Positions 42,478 to 52,318 of a stretch of 64,000 nt of DNA are shown in pieces. A program made the translations under genes and the position numbers. The stretch's first letter is position 1, and each line of letters opens with the position of its first letter. Source of the stretch: Hyposmocoma kahamanoa (Eukaryota > Arthropoda > Insecta > Lepidoptera > Cosmopterigidae); the NCBI RefSeq assembly GCF_003589595.1, contig NW_020656077.1:8933497-8997496 (forward strand), in the 5' to 3' direction. Below the pieces are notes generated by a model that had not been told where the DNA came from, did no database searches, and saw only the letters and a program-made list of their open reading frames with translations.

Positions 42478-45400
42478 GTTTCCTCGAGACAGACGCAGTT
42501 GGTGACTTCCTGCCTGCTTAATACTCCGGAAGGATTCAGGTAGGTAAATAAATACAACACAGCATCTTTTAAAAATGATAATTTTATTGTTTATTTTGCT
42601 GCAAAAGAAGTCGTCAGTTCGCATTCGAGACGGATCAATTAAAAATTCCAAAAGAAAAACCCTAATTTATAACTCAGTCCAAATGTAATCTTCCTGTGCA
42701 ACAACAATAGTTAAAAAAAAATTGAACAGCCATAACTTAGAGGATGGAAAAAAATAAAAAGTTTAATTATTATTATTATTTTATTTTTTTTTATTAAGGC
42801 TTTGGCAAAGCCATCAGCCTAAACATGAAGTTTAATTATGTTTCTGTAAATATGGCCGCGACAAAGAAGATAGGCAATTTGAGGCGGCGCGCTTGGATTG
42901 ACTCGGGATTCCTTAAAACGGGCCGATACGGGTATTTAGTTCGGGATTCGTATAATTTCGCGTTTTAATCTTCGATTAAGGCACAATAGCACTATCCTAT
43001 TCCACTTTAAACTAGATTTCACAAAATAATTGAAAGTCAAAATAAAAACGACACTTTTCCCTCCAAAAGGTCCAGAGCCTTAAAAAAGTTTAATAAAAAG
43101 TTTCCATAGTCTAAGAGCCATAACGATGTTGTTGTGATTAACTTCTTTCTGCTAAGGAAAAGGCAAACATTTAAAACCATACAGCCAAATCCGAGAAATA
43201 GTTTCAATTACTACATATAGCCAAGTCTTAGTGGATTTTCTTCTTGGTAGTTTTAGGTACGTCAAGACTTCTGGCTATTATTATATTTTGTGAGTGTTAC
43301 TTTGGCATTTCGGTTTTGAAGACCAGTTCCCAAAAAAGGCGACCGATCAGACCCGCATAATTACCGTCCCATAGCCATAACTTCCATAATATGCAAGGTT
43401 CTAGAGCGGATCCTTAACAAACAACTGACCCAATACCTAGAAGATCACTCTCATAATTAATGATCGGCAGTATGGGTTTCGTCCGAAACGATCAACGGGT
43501 GACCTTCTAGCGTACTTATCGCATATTTGGGGTGAGGCTATAGACAAACGTGGCGAGTCGTTGGCTGTTAGCCTCGATATAGCCAAAGCGTTCGATCGGG
43601 TCTGGCACAAAGCTCTTCTCTCCAAGCTCCCGGCGTACGGTTTGCCAGCCCAGTTATGCAGCTGGATTGCCGATTTCCTTCGTGAGCGGAGAATACGCGT
43701 CGTTTCTGACGGCAGCATTTCGAGGTTCATGAATGTGAACGCCGGCGTACTGCAGGGATCCGTCCTATCTCCCACGCTTTTCCTTCTGCATATCAATGAT
43801 ATGCTTCCACTTGGGAATATTCATTGTTATGCAGATGATCGATGCCTTGGATAAATTACAGCGTCGTGCTACTCGAATTATAGGCGACGAAGAGGTCTCA
43901 TCACGCCTTGAACCTCTGCAACTGCGTAGAGATGTTGCATCGCTTAGCGCCTTTTACCGCATGTACCATGGTGAGTGCTCTGAAGAGCTGTTCAACCTCA
44001 TCCCCCCTTCCCCGTTCCTGCTCAGAAGCACGCGTGCTGGCCTTCGTAGTCACCGTTTCACTACCTGCCGCATTCCATCGCGTACTAAAAGGTTTGGTGG
44101 CTCCTTTCTCTGCTGCACGGTTGACAAATGGAACTCCCTTCCGGCACATGTCTTCCCTCTCTCTTATGATATGGGGTCCTTCAAACGAGGCGTGAAGAGG
44201 CATATTGTAGGCAGGCAGGGTGGAGGTGGCTAGTGCAGTGAGGGTTTCATCGCTGCACTAGGTTCGCGTTTGGATACCACTTTCCACTTAACATCAGGTG
44301 GAGTGGAGTCATTTGCCTGTCATGTATAAAAAAAAAAAAAAAAAAAACATTTAAGCGTTAAACAAAATGTGCACGTGTAAGCTAGATCATCTTTATTTAC
44401 TTGCACGCTTAGAATAATAACGCATAGAATGATAGTTTCATATCAAACGAACTGTCACAAGTGAGGCAAAAATCAAATTCATGTAGGCTAGTTTTAGTAG
44501 TATGTTAATTTTCGGTTTTAGTGAATATTTATATAAAAATACAAGTTGAAACGTGTTACTTCCTTGTGGAATGTGATGTTAGTATCTATTTTATGTTTGT
44601 CTGACGTGTTTTTACACTCATTTACCGCACATTTTGTCATTTTTAGCTAAAATTTTGGAGCTGTTCGCGGTGCAAGTTGACCTTGAGCACTGACGGCCCG
44701 CCCGCTCGTGTAGGCCCTTTGGGAGCGCTTCAATTTGCCTCACCTAGCGTGTGCGGACTAGGTTTAAATGCGTTATTATTCTAAGCTTGCACGTATGAAC
44801 CACAAAAATTGTGACATTTAGCATATGGTACCGGATGACTTTTTAATCAATATTCCCAGATTGTCAGATTGTTTTTTAAAATAACAGACAAAAAATCATT
44901 GACTTACAATTTATATGGACGTCGGGTCCGCGCTAAAAAGTGTCCGAACTTATAGGGCGTTAAAATCGTATACAGAGCGGCATTCAAATAATAAATAAAT
45001 AAATAAATTCACGCTCATGTCTTCGTTTGTTCGACTGACAGCGAAGCAAGCAAAATTAGACAGTACTGAGATGACATTACAACTTAAAAGCTTTTTCATA
45101 TACTTTTACATGTCACTACGTTTAAACAGGTTGACTTGGGACATTTTTTTCGTGGTTTTTGTATTAGACCCGTCGTCCATTTATTTGTAAGTCAATGCAA
45201 AAAATAATAAGAAATGAAACTATTTTTCCGGATTTAAATCGCTTATATTTGTTTTTTTTTTTCAAAGGTTTGTTTGTGGTCCATGTGCAAGTATCTACGT
45301 GGCATGATTGAGAGTTCGTCTGAATTTAGTAAGGAGACCGAGTCAAATAGGCTTGTTACTAGGAGGAAGGATAGACGTGGTGTAATAGCATCAAGGTCGA

Positions 45401-45863
45401 ATATTGTTATTTGTTGTTGGAGGCTTTTGACTTTAATTCTTTAATTTAATTAATTTATATTTAAACGAAATGTTTAAACGTCATAAGAGTACATACCTAA
45501 TTTGACATTGTTATTATTATTATCATAATTTTGCCTTAATGACTTGTCAATATATTAAATTATGTTCGGTTTCTTATTATTATTTTCTAGTTGATGTGAG
45601 TTTTTAATTGTAATTATATTTTTCTTTTTTTTCTATTTTAACACAATCTATTTTGTTTAGGAAATAAATAAATAAAAGTCTATTATTTTCGGTTGCAATC
45701 ACCCAATTATTGCGACTTTAGGCACGAGGCGGTATCGCAACACAACGTGATGGACCAGTTGCAGCACGGGGTGCCGATGCAGCGGAACGTGACGACAGCA
45801 CAAGCCACCTTCGGAAACCGGACGTGTGCCATCGTCACTTTTGATTCTGACATCGACCATTAG
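42478..45863 (+). CDS. Candidate gene 3' end: two phase-compatible exons
   Basis: Exon a is 42478-42539 (acceptor CTTTTTCTTAG, donor GTAGGT). It encodes VSSRQTQLVTSCLLNTPEGF and ends in phase 2. Exon b is 45722-45863 (acceptor TGCGACTTTAG); it takes one base to complete Arg. It then reads HEAVSQHNVMDQLQHGVPMQ and RNVTTAQATFGNRTCAIVTF, ending DSDIDH and TAG. ATTAAA follows at 45909. Both exons are open in only this frame, and codon composition stands out from the AT-rich flanks. The 3.2-kb intron contains a retroposon, a Jockey-like fragment and two MITEs. I do not recognise the protein, and no start exon was found. The joining is an inference from matching phases. Confidence 0.4.
42768..43082 (-). 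mobile_element. Poly(A) retroposon (family D), copy 3
   Basis: Minus-strand copy with a 12-bp target duplication, AAAAAGTTTAAT, at 42756-42767 and 43083-43094. The GGCTTTGGCAAAGCC palindrome lies next to the poly(T) end, and the other end is GGTCCAGAGC. It is close in sequence to copies 1 and 2. Confidence 0.88.
43313..44347 (+). pseudogene. Jockey/CR1-like non-LTR retrotransposon, deleted in the RT domain
   Basis: The translation starts PVPKKGDRSDPHNYRPIAI (reverse transcriptase fingers), reaches YGFRPKRSTGDLLAYLS after a frame break near 43450, then SLDIAKAFDRVWH and GVLQGSVLSPTLF, and the catalytic CYADD at about 43825-43842. There the sequence jumps, in another frame, to ALDKLQRRATRIIG and the C-terminal block YHGECSEELFNLIPPSPF and DKWNSLPAHVFPL. 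It ends with a run of about 20 A at 44329-44347. So it is 5'-truncated, internally deleted and inactive. No target duplication was established. Confidence 0.85.
44408..44785. mobile_element. MITE family C, copy 3 (complete, 378 bp)
   Basis: Same length as copy 2 and close in sequence. Exact 8-bp target duplication CTTGCACG at 44400-44407 and 44786-44793. The ends are CTTAGAATAATAACGCAT and ATGCGTTATTATTCTAAG. Confidence 0.93.
44897..45197 (+). mobile_element. MITE family B, copy 5
   Basis: 301 bp. Exact 8-bp target duplication CAAAAAAT at 44889-44896 and 45198-45205. Near the middle of its left half it carries an AATAAATAAATAAAT expansion not present in the other copies. Confidence 0.92.
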
Positions 45864-46320
45864 ACACATAATTCTAGTTTAATAATTTTATTGTAATTTT
45901 TATTTCAAATTAAATTTATTACAAAGAAAGTTGCATTTATTTTGCAACTTTTGGACGCGCTTCTCTTAATTTGCATATATCGCACATGATAATAAAAACA
46001 AAAGGACAATGTTAAAAAACCCAACAATCAAAAATTAAAAAGCCGGGCAAGCACTACTAAAATAATTACATAGGTATGTGGCACCAAGTAAAGAACTTGT
46101 ACGTGCTTGTGTCACACTTGGGAAAAATGGGAAAGGGGTTTATGGAAATGGTTTTTCTATCCATAAATGTATTAAATTAAATAATCAAAATAACTCTAAA
46201 CGTTCATGAATTCTATTTGATGCATTAAAAAAGGAACTAGTATGTGCATGCACCATATGTGGCACCACTGGCAAGATGGGAAGGGGGTTTATGGGAATTA
46301 TTTCTCTAACCATAAATGAA

Positions 46321-46742
46321 GACAAAAGTCTTCGATCAGTGTGTGGTGCCAGTGATGACATACGGCACCGAGACGTGGTCGTTGACTATGGGCTTCGTAA
46401 GGTCACTTAAAGGGCAATGGAAAGGGCTATGCTCGGAGTTTCGTTGCGAGATCGAATCAGTAATAAGGATATCCGCAAGGGAACCAAAGTAACCGACATA
46501 GCCCTGAGAATTGCAAAACTCAAGTGGCAATGGGTAGGGCACATTGCTCGCAGAACAGATGGCCGATGGGGCCGAAGAGTTCTCGAGTGACGACCGCGTA
46601 CCGGTAGAGCACCCACAACACAAGACAAGGTGGACTGATGTTCTGGTGAGGATTCTGGATGCAAGCGGTGCAGTTGTGGCATGCTTTGGGTGAGGCCTAT
46701 GTTCAGCAGTGGACAACTCTTGGCTGAAATGATGATGATGGC
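46321..46742 (+). pseudogene. RTE-type non-LTR retrotransposon, 3' fragment
   Basis: The translation starts VFDQCVVPVMTYGTETWSLT and, after frame breaks, reads RISNKDIRKGTKVTDIALR, KLKWQWVGHIARRTDGRWG and then the AYVQQWTTLG-like terminus (GTTCAGCAGTGGACAACTC). It ends with a short ATGATGATGATGG tail, as RTE elements do instead of poly(A). It is 5'-truncated and carries frameshifts. Confidence 0.85.
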
Positions 46743-46805
46743 GATCCATAAATGTATTATACCAATTCCAATGTATTTGCAAAATAAAAAAATATATACG
46801 TGAGG

Positions 46806-47093
46806 CATTGACTTACAATTATATGGACGTCGGGTCCGCGCTAAAAAGTGTCCGAACTTATAGGGCTTTAAAATCGTATACAGAGCGTCATTCACGCTTT
46901 AGTCTTCGTTTGTTCGACTGACAGCGAAGCAAGCAAAATTAGACAGTACTGCGATGACATTACAATTTAAATTCAACGTATAGCTTTTTCATATTCCTTT
47001 ACATGTCACTACGTTTAAATAGGTTGACTTGGTACATTTTTTTCGTGGTGTTTGTATTAGACCCGTCGTCGTCCATTTATTTGTAAGTCAATG
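46806..47093 (+). mobile_element. MITE family B, copy 6
   Basis: 288 bp. Exact 8-bp target duplication ACGTGAGG at 46798-46805 and 47094-47101. A GTC unit is duplicated in the right terminus (CCGTCGTCGTCC). Confidence 0.94.
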
Positions 47094-47511
47094 ACGTGAG
47101 GGGTCAATTTCTGAGTTCCAGTTACACCGAGAACGTGTTAATAATTACACGATAATGTACTTGAATATATAAATAATAAAAATTGCTACTGAAATTAGGT
47201 AGTGAACGATAGTCCATGAACGACCGAATACAATACAGTATTATAAACTTAAAACTAAAATATAGTAGAACAAAAGTGCACACAGAAAATTAAATTGCAT
47301 ATAAAACGTAATTGTAAGGGAATAATAATAAAATCGTTTATTTATAGTGAAAATAAATATAAGCTCTACACTTGGTCTGTGCTCTACTACTACTACTGCG
47401 CTACTAAACAATGTTTAGTAACAGTAGCTGTGTGAGATAAAGAGGGCTGTATGTTTCACAACGCCGCTGATATTCTGCAACAGCCTGTCACTTCATAAAA
47501 AGAAAAAGATA

Positions 47512-47645
47512 ATATATTATAGTAATACTATAATACTATTATTATAATATATTATAATATATGTACTGCCCTATGCGTACTTTATACAGCAGTTGTGCCT
47601 TTTTTCGTAACGAGGGCAGTAATTATATTATAATAATACTATTGA
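47512..47645. mobile_element. AT-rich inverted-repeat element
   Basis: The left part (TAATACTATTATTATAATAT ... TACTGCCCT) and right part (AGGGCAGTAATTATATTATA, ATAATACTATTGAG) are inverted around a loop that includes GTACTTTATACAGCAG. It lies 36 bases before the acceptor of the proline-rich ORF. It is small, non-coding and of unknown class. Confidence 0.55.
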
Positions 47646-47687
47646 GTGTTTTTTCGATTTTAATTTATGTTTTTGTTTTAGCAAAAA

Positions 47688-48332
47688 ATGCAGCGTTACG
47701 AAGACGATATCAACGCACACAATAGCAAGACTTATATGGAGACGATGACAAAATTAACCCCGAATCAGCGTTTAGAATTGATAAAGAAAATGGCAGTGGA
47801 GGCCTGGCGGCTGCAGCTATGGCCGCTGATTTTGCGGCAAATTATGTCCAATGTGCCACAAATTCCGCCGCCAATTCCGCCGCCAATTCCGCCGCCAATG
47901 CCGCCGCCAATTCCGCCGCCAATTCCGCCGCCACTCCCTCCGGTGATGGAATCGCTACTACCATATCCGACGCTAACGCCTGGGCTACGAATGCCGCAAA
48001 TGCCACCGTTACTCCCAACTAACAGCAGCGTAATGTCACCATCGGTTCGAGCGGACGCACCGCGCCACCAAACCATGTATGGATTTCCATATATGGAACC
48101 ATTACGCCACCCAAGGCCTTACAACCCACCACTAGCATATCAGCCGTATGCGTTTTACCCCCAGAATACCAGTTACACCTACAATTGGAGAATGCCGCCT
48201 GTGGTATACCAAACAAATGATATTGGGCCGATTAGAAATCGTCGCCGCCGACAAGTGGTGGTAAGACATGATACCGGTGACTTATACACCTACGAAGAAG
48301 ACTGCGACGACGACAATTCAACGCTCCAGTAA
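47688..48332 (+). CDS. Proline-rich protein of unknown function
   Basis: 214 codons from ATG to TAA, preceded by an acceptor-like tract (TTTTTGTTTTAG at 47670-47681) and in-frame CAA AAA. It may be the last exon of a longer gene or a single-exon gene with a spliced 5' UTR. Residues 1-45 are charged and helical (NSKTYMETMTKLTPNQRLEL, IKKMAVEAW), faintly BESS-motif-like. Residues 58-86 form a run of PPPI/PPPM units encoded by a 12-bp tandem repeat (ATTCCGCCGCCA). The rest is rich in Pro, Tyr and Met, then a basic RNRRRRQVVVRH patch and an acidic EEDCDDD tail. There is no signal peptide or membrane segment. Codon composition is GC-richer than flanks, and no stop occurs despite the repeat. No homologue can be named. 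Confidence 0.5.
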   Translation: MQRYEDDINAHNSKTYMETMTKLTPNQRLELIKKMAVEAWRLQLWPLILRQIMSNVPQIPPPIPPPIPPPMPPPIPPPIPPPLPPVMESLLPYPTLTPGLRMPQMPPLLPTNSSVMSPSVRADAPRHQTMYGFPYMEPLRHPRPYNPPLAYQPYAFYPQNTSYTYNWRMPPVVYQTNDIGPIRNRRRRQVVVRHDTGDLYTYEEDCDDDNSTLQ

Positions 48333-49528
48333 ACGAAACGATTCTGTCAAAGAAATCTGTTACGAATTACGATTTTCATCGCCACAATTACACACGAGTC
48401 AAAGTCGAAGTTTCAACCGCACATATCAGTTAACCCGTTCATGGGCAGTTAACGCGTTCGTCGCCGAATAGAATTTTCAAAAAAAAAGCACAAAAAATTA
48501 CATCGGTTTTTATTAAAATTTTTGGTCGCATTTTATAAGTTTTTCACGATATTTCATTATTTGACTCTATTCTGGGAAGTTTTTTGATTTGGCATTTCAA
48601 CCTGGTGCGGTCTAAACGCAATAATGAATACCACAAAGTAAGTACACGTAATGTTCGATCGATGTTTACTTAAACCTGACATATGTCTTTCATTTGAGAG
48701 TGACATTTCACATCAACCATTTCTTTTGCTTAGTTTCTAATTTTTAGATTCAATTTGAATTTGAAACTAATGTCAGTTTTTTTTTATTCGAACTATATTT
48801 TTTCCACTACGACAAAAAATGTATGCTACTAAAAATCCTAAAAACCAAGTTGCAACAGAAGTTCGGCAGGGCCGCGCCGGTCATGTTATATGGCTATTGG
48901 CTATACACGTAGCGTTTGCCACCTGGAGCGTGAACGAGCATCGCAATGTTAGGTGTATCGTGCCAATCACTTTAACCTACCCCGGCCCCAATAGAAGTAG
49001 GAGTAGGAGTTGCCGGTCAGTTTGACCCAACACGGCGTTGAACGTGTTAAATGACACCGCTCACAAAAATGTCAGTACTTCTCTTTGTTCCGTAGTATAT
49101 ATTAATTAACTATGAAATGTTCAAAGTATACATTACATTTTGTCAGTTGTTGATACTTCTGTGTGGAGAAGCAGAAAGCGGCAAATGCACAGAAAGCACT
49201 TCGGAATCTCACTGATTACTTGGTTTTTTGAGATTCAAATGTAGCGAAACGGGGTATCCCGTATTATCATATTCTACTTTTACTGTTCATGAACGGATTA
49301 ACTCCCCAGAACGTCAGTACAATAACAAAAAAAATATCAATATTATATGAAAACATTTAAAATCGTACAGTCGTAAAAGAACTTGGAACTAGTGATAATA
49401 ATCTTGTACATGTAGACGTCTTGTTATGTAGTCATTAGCGTTGATCACTGTAGATCTATAGATTAATTTAGACTGTAGTTATATCGAGCTACTTATAATT
49501 ACTTTTACTTAATGAGATTTAAGCAGTA
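48333..49528. other. No gene recognised; repeat fragment at 49222-49285
   Basis: Probable 3' flank of the proline-rich ORF. TTTTTTGAGATTCAAATGTA and GCGAAACGGGGTATCCCGTA match the flank of the fold-back element at 34509-34632. The open frame at 48819-49025 is unsupported. Confidence 0.4.
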
Positions 49529-49612
49529 GAGCTCTTTGTGAAAGATTTCGTCCAGTCACGTACTTCCACCTTACCTATTTCTGCCGCCTTGCAGTAATGT
49601 GAGCATTACTAA

Positions 49613-50638
49613 AGGCCCATTTAGATGGAGAGAGTTTCTCGCACGCTTCGTGACGACAACTCGCAGGCGATTGTCGTAAGCAATAATCGCCATAAGATTA
49701 TCGTATCATAATATTTACATTCAGGCAAGAACTAAAATCTCGCCTACTTAATCGCCTCCTCGACTGTTTACACAGAGAAATGTGTAGTAAGGAGATTCTT
49801 GCTTACGAGTTTTCGACTTGTCTAAACACGATCTCGTATGACATTTTTTCAAGTTCGTNNNNNNNNNNNNNNNNNNNNNNNNNNNNNNNNNNNNNNNNNN
49901 NNNNNNNNNNNNNNNNNNNNNNNNNNNNNNNNNNNNNNNNNNNNNNNNNNNNNNNNNNNNNNNNNNNNNNNNNNNNNNNNNNNNNNNNNNNNNNNNNNNN
50001 NNNNNNNNNNNNNNNNNNNNNNNNNNNNNNNNNNNNNNNNNNNNNNNNNNNNNNNNNNNNNNNNNNNNNNNNNNNNNNNNNNNNNNNNNNNNNNNNNNNN
50101 NNNNNNNNNNNNNNNNNNNNNNNNNNNNNNNNNNNNNNNNNNNNNNNNNNNNNNNNNNNNNNNNNNNNNNNNNNNNNNNNNNNNNNNNNNNNNNNNNNNN
50201 NNNNNNNNNNNNNNNNNNNNNNNNNNNNNNNNNNNNNNNNNNNNNNNNNNNNNNNNNNTGACATTTTTTCAAGTTCGTCGGTTCGAATCGTTTTGAGTAC
50301 GAGAATCGCCATTTGAGTTCAGTGATTACTGCGGTATTGACTATGGACATATCGAAATGACGCAAAAATCATTCAAATTTGGAACTGCTGATAGTATTAA
50401 GTTCATTGCATTGTAGAGAAATATACATTTTTTTTTAAATTTTATAACATTTCTTAATCCAAATTTTTTTTTCGTTCTCGTTTCGTTACTTCTTGTCTTA
50501 GAAAAGCAGTGATAATCAAAACACCCTCGCGCACTGCACTCGTGGTAGAAACGGCTGGCACAGAAACGAAAAAGTTTTTTATATTCTTTCGATAATCGTA
50601 TCTTCGAGACGATAAACTCTCTCCATCTAAATGGGCCT
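49613..50638. mobile_element. PIF/Harbinger-like MITE containing an assembly gap
   Basis: The ends AGGCCCATTTAGATGGAGAG and CTCTCCATCTAAATGGGCCT are perfect inverted repeats (at least 22 bp). Flanking TAA occurs on both sides (49610-49612 and 50639-50641), the 3-bp TWA duplication typical of PIF/Harbinger elements. The apparent length is 1026 bp, but 400 are N and 20 are duplicated, so the real length may be about 606 bp. No transposase is visible. Confidence 0.78.
49859..50258. other. Assembly gap (400 N), probably spurious
   Basis: Exactly 400 N. The 20 bases before it (49839-49858) and after it (50259-50278) are identical, TGACATTTTTTCAAGTTCGT. This suggests two contig ends that overlap but were not merged. 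Confidence 0.97.
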
Positions 50639-50932
50639 TAAGGGTGCTGGTGAATTTACAGGCACATGGCATTTATGTCTCAGGGTGACAGACGCAGTGG
50701 CAGTGCCCCTCAGATCTTTGCGATTTCAAGTGTTGAGTTGCACTGCAACTGTTATGAACAGGCGTGTAACTTACATCAGGCGCACGACTTGTTCGTCCCG
50801 TCACTTGATACTCGTAAAAAAAATTAAATACCAATAGTAATAGTTTTTTATTTTATTTTATTTTTTTTTGGAAACAAACAGTTAACAATTTGCGTACAAG
50901 ATTATAATACAAAAAAAATTATCACTTAAACC

Positions 50933-51219
50933 CATTGACTTACAATTATATGGACGTCGGGTCCGCGCTAAAAAAGTGTCCGAACTTATAGGGCGTTAAA
51001 ATCGTATAAAGAGCGTCATTCACGCTTTAGTCTTCGTTTGTTCGACTGACAGCGAAGCAAACAAAATTAGATAGTACTGCGATGACATTACAATATAAAT
51101 TCAACGTTTTAGCTTTTTCATATTCCTTGACAAGTCACTACGTTTAAATAGGTTGACTAGGAACATTTTTTTCGTGGTTTTTGTATTAGACCCGTCGTCC
51201 ATTTATTTGAAAGTCAATG
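50933..51219 (+). mobile_element. MITE family B, copy 7
   Basis: 287 bp. Exact 8-bp target duplication CTTAAACC at 50925-50932 and 51220-51227. Confidence 0.94.
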
Positions 51220-51453
51220 CTTAAACCAGCAAAATTTCCACTAACAAAATTAATTTAAAAAAGAACGAGATACTACTTGGTAAAAATACAAAGTAAGCAC
51301 AAAGACAATAATAAAAACGAAACATAAGAAGAACAGATAACATAAATCACGCATTACAAGCTCTACACAAGAAATCGTTATTTACATTATTTAGTTTTAC
51401 AAGCACAAAAGACAATAATCAAACGAGAATTGGATCTAGGACATCTCAAACTA

Positions 51454-51730
51454 ATATTAATAGTATAAGTAATAAATAGCTAAATCAATCTTGTTTCTCA
51501 AAATATTGTACAGAAAGATTTGGTCCCTCGCAGCTCGGCGTTTTTCCGGTGTCACTATGTCGTGACTAGAAAACGACCGATGCCTATAGCTTAATAACTT
51601 CTTGAATTTGTTCTGAATGCATTCAATGCCAGAAATATAAATATTGTACTGAGGGTTCCAAACAATAGTTGCATTTTCTAGAATAGACCGAACGTGAGAA
51701 TTATATATATATAATATAAAAGGCATTCGA
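51454..51730 (-). pseudogene. Jockey-like retrotransposon, post-RT fragment
   Basis: The minus-strand translation YNSHVRSILENATIVWNPQY, then GIECIQNKFKKLLSYRHR and TPEKRRAARDQIFLYNILRN, is the conserved region that follows the reverse transcriptase in Jockey/CR1-type elements. It is short and isolated. The 3' end (lower coordinates) is AT-rich with no clear tail. Confidence 0.75.
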
Positions 51731-52318
51731 TATATATAATAATTTTATCAATATGGCAATCAAAAAACATACAGTAGCACACCCAGGCCTTTCACCTCTG
51801 TCGCTCTATATAGTTATTACTTACCTATATTAATCCTACATAAATACCTACCTTAATCTCTTATCCCCCTAAGTAATATCTATGTAGTAGGTACTTATAT
51901 TCTAATACATTTTGTTGAGACTTTGTTGGGACCATCTTCAAACTATGGTCCAGTTTTGTATCCTAGTTATTTACAAAACCAAATCAAAAAGGTATTTACT
52001 TTATAGTTTGTTCTATATTGTACACTTTCATAACACTATTAACGCATTCGAAGGTCTGCTTTCCTTGTGAAGATCGAACAAAAGTCTTTCCCTTTTTTCT
52101 TAGAAAAAAACTAGAATTACTTTAAGTTCACGCTTGCCCTTTGACGTAATAATAATAAAAACGTATACATAGGAATAGTTTTTAACGTTAATTAATTAAT
52201 TATAAAATTATAATACAACCTGTCTTCTGTCACTGCTTGGTCTAGGCTTCTAAGATTTTGTGCCAGTCCCCGCAGTCGCCCCGCGACGCCTGCTATGTCA
52301 TCTGCCCATCTCACCATT
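51731..52318. other. No gene recognised
   Basis: AT-rich; the stretch at 52225-52318 (CTGTCTTCTGTCACTGCTTG, CCCGCAGTCGCCCCGCGACG) is GC-richer and may be a retroelement remnant. Confidence 0.35.

Larger units (their letters stand above)
49529..50825 (-). repeat. Family W interspersed repeat, split by a nested element
   Basis: The first part, 49529-49612 (GAGCTCTTTGTGAAAGATTT, CCACCTTACCTATTTCTGCC, AGTAATGTGAGCATTACT), and the second part, 50639-50825 (AGGGTGCTGGTGAATTTACA, CAGATCTTTGCGATTTC, CCGTCACTTGATA), together make one family W copy. It is interrupted at 49613-50638. Confidence 0.8.

Noticed and set aside
43437..44203. Minus-strand frames of about 100-119 codons
   Set aside because: Shadows of the plus-strand retrotransposon coding sequence; the plus strand carries RT motifs.
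46336..46895. Minus-strand frames of 148 and 162 codons
   Set aside because: Antisense to the RTE fragment and extending into a MITE; no conserved residues.
47765..48216. Gly-rich minus-strand and Ala/Asn-rich plus-strand frames
   Set aside because: Alternative-frame readings of the 12-bp proline repeat.
48819..49025. 68-codon frame MYATKNPKNQVATEVRQ...
   Set aside because: No splice context, no family resemblance; length expected by chance.
49748..50365. Long open frames across the second N gap
   Set aside because: Artefact of N translated as X; the sequence is inside a transposon.
16245..51219. Family B as a proven P element relative
   Set aside because: Terminal length and duplication length fit, but the terminal sequence itself shows no convincing match and no transposase is present; kept only as a hypothesis.
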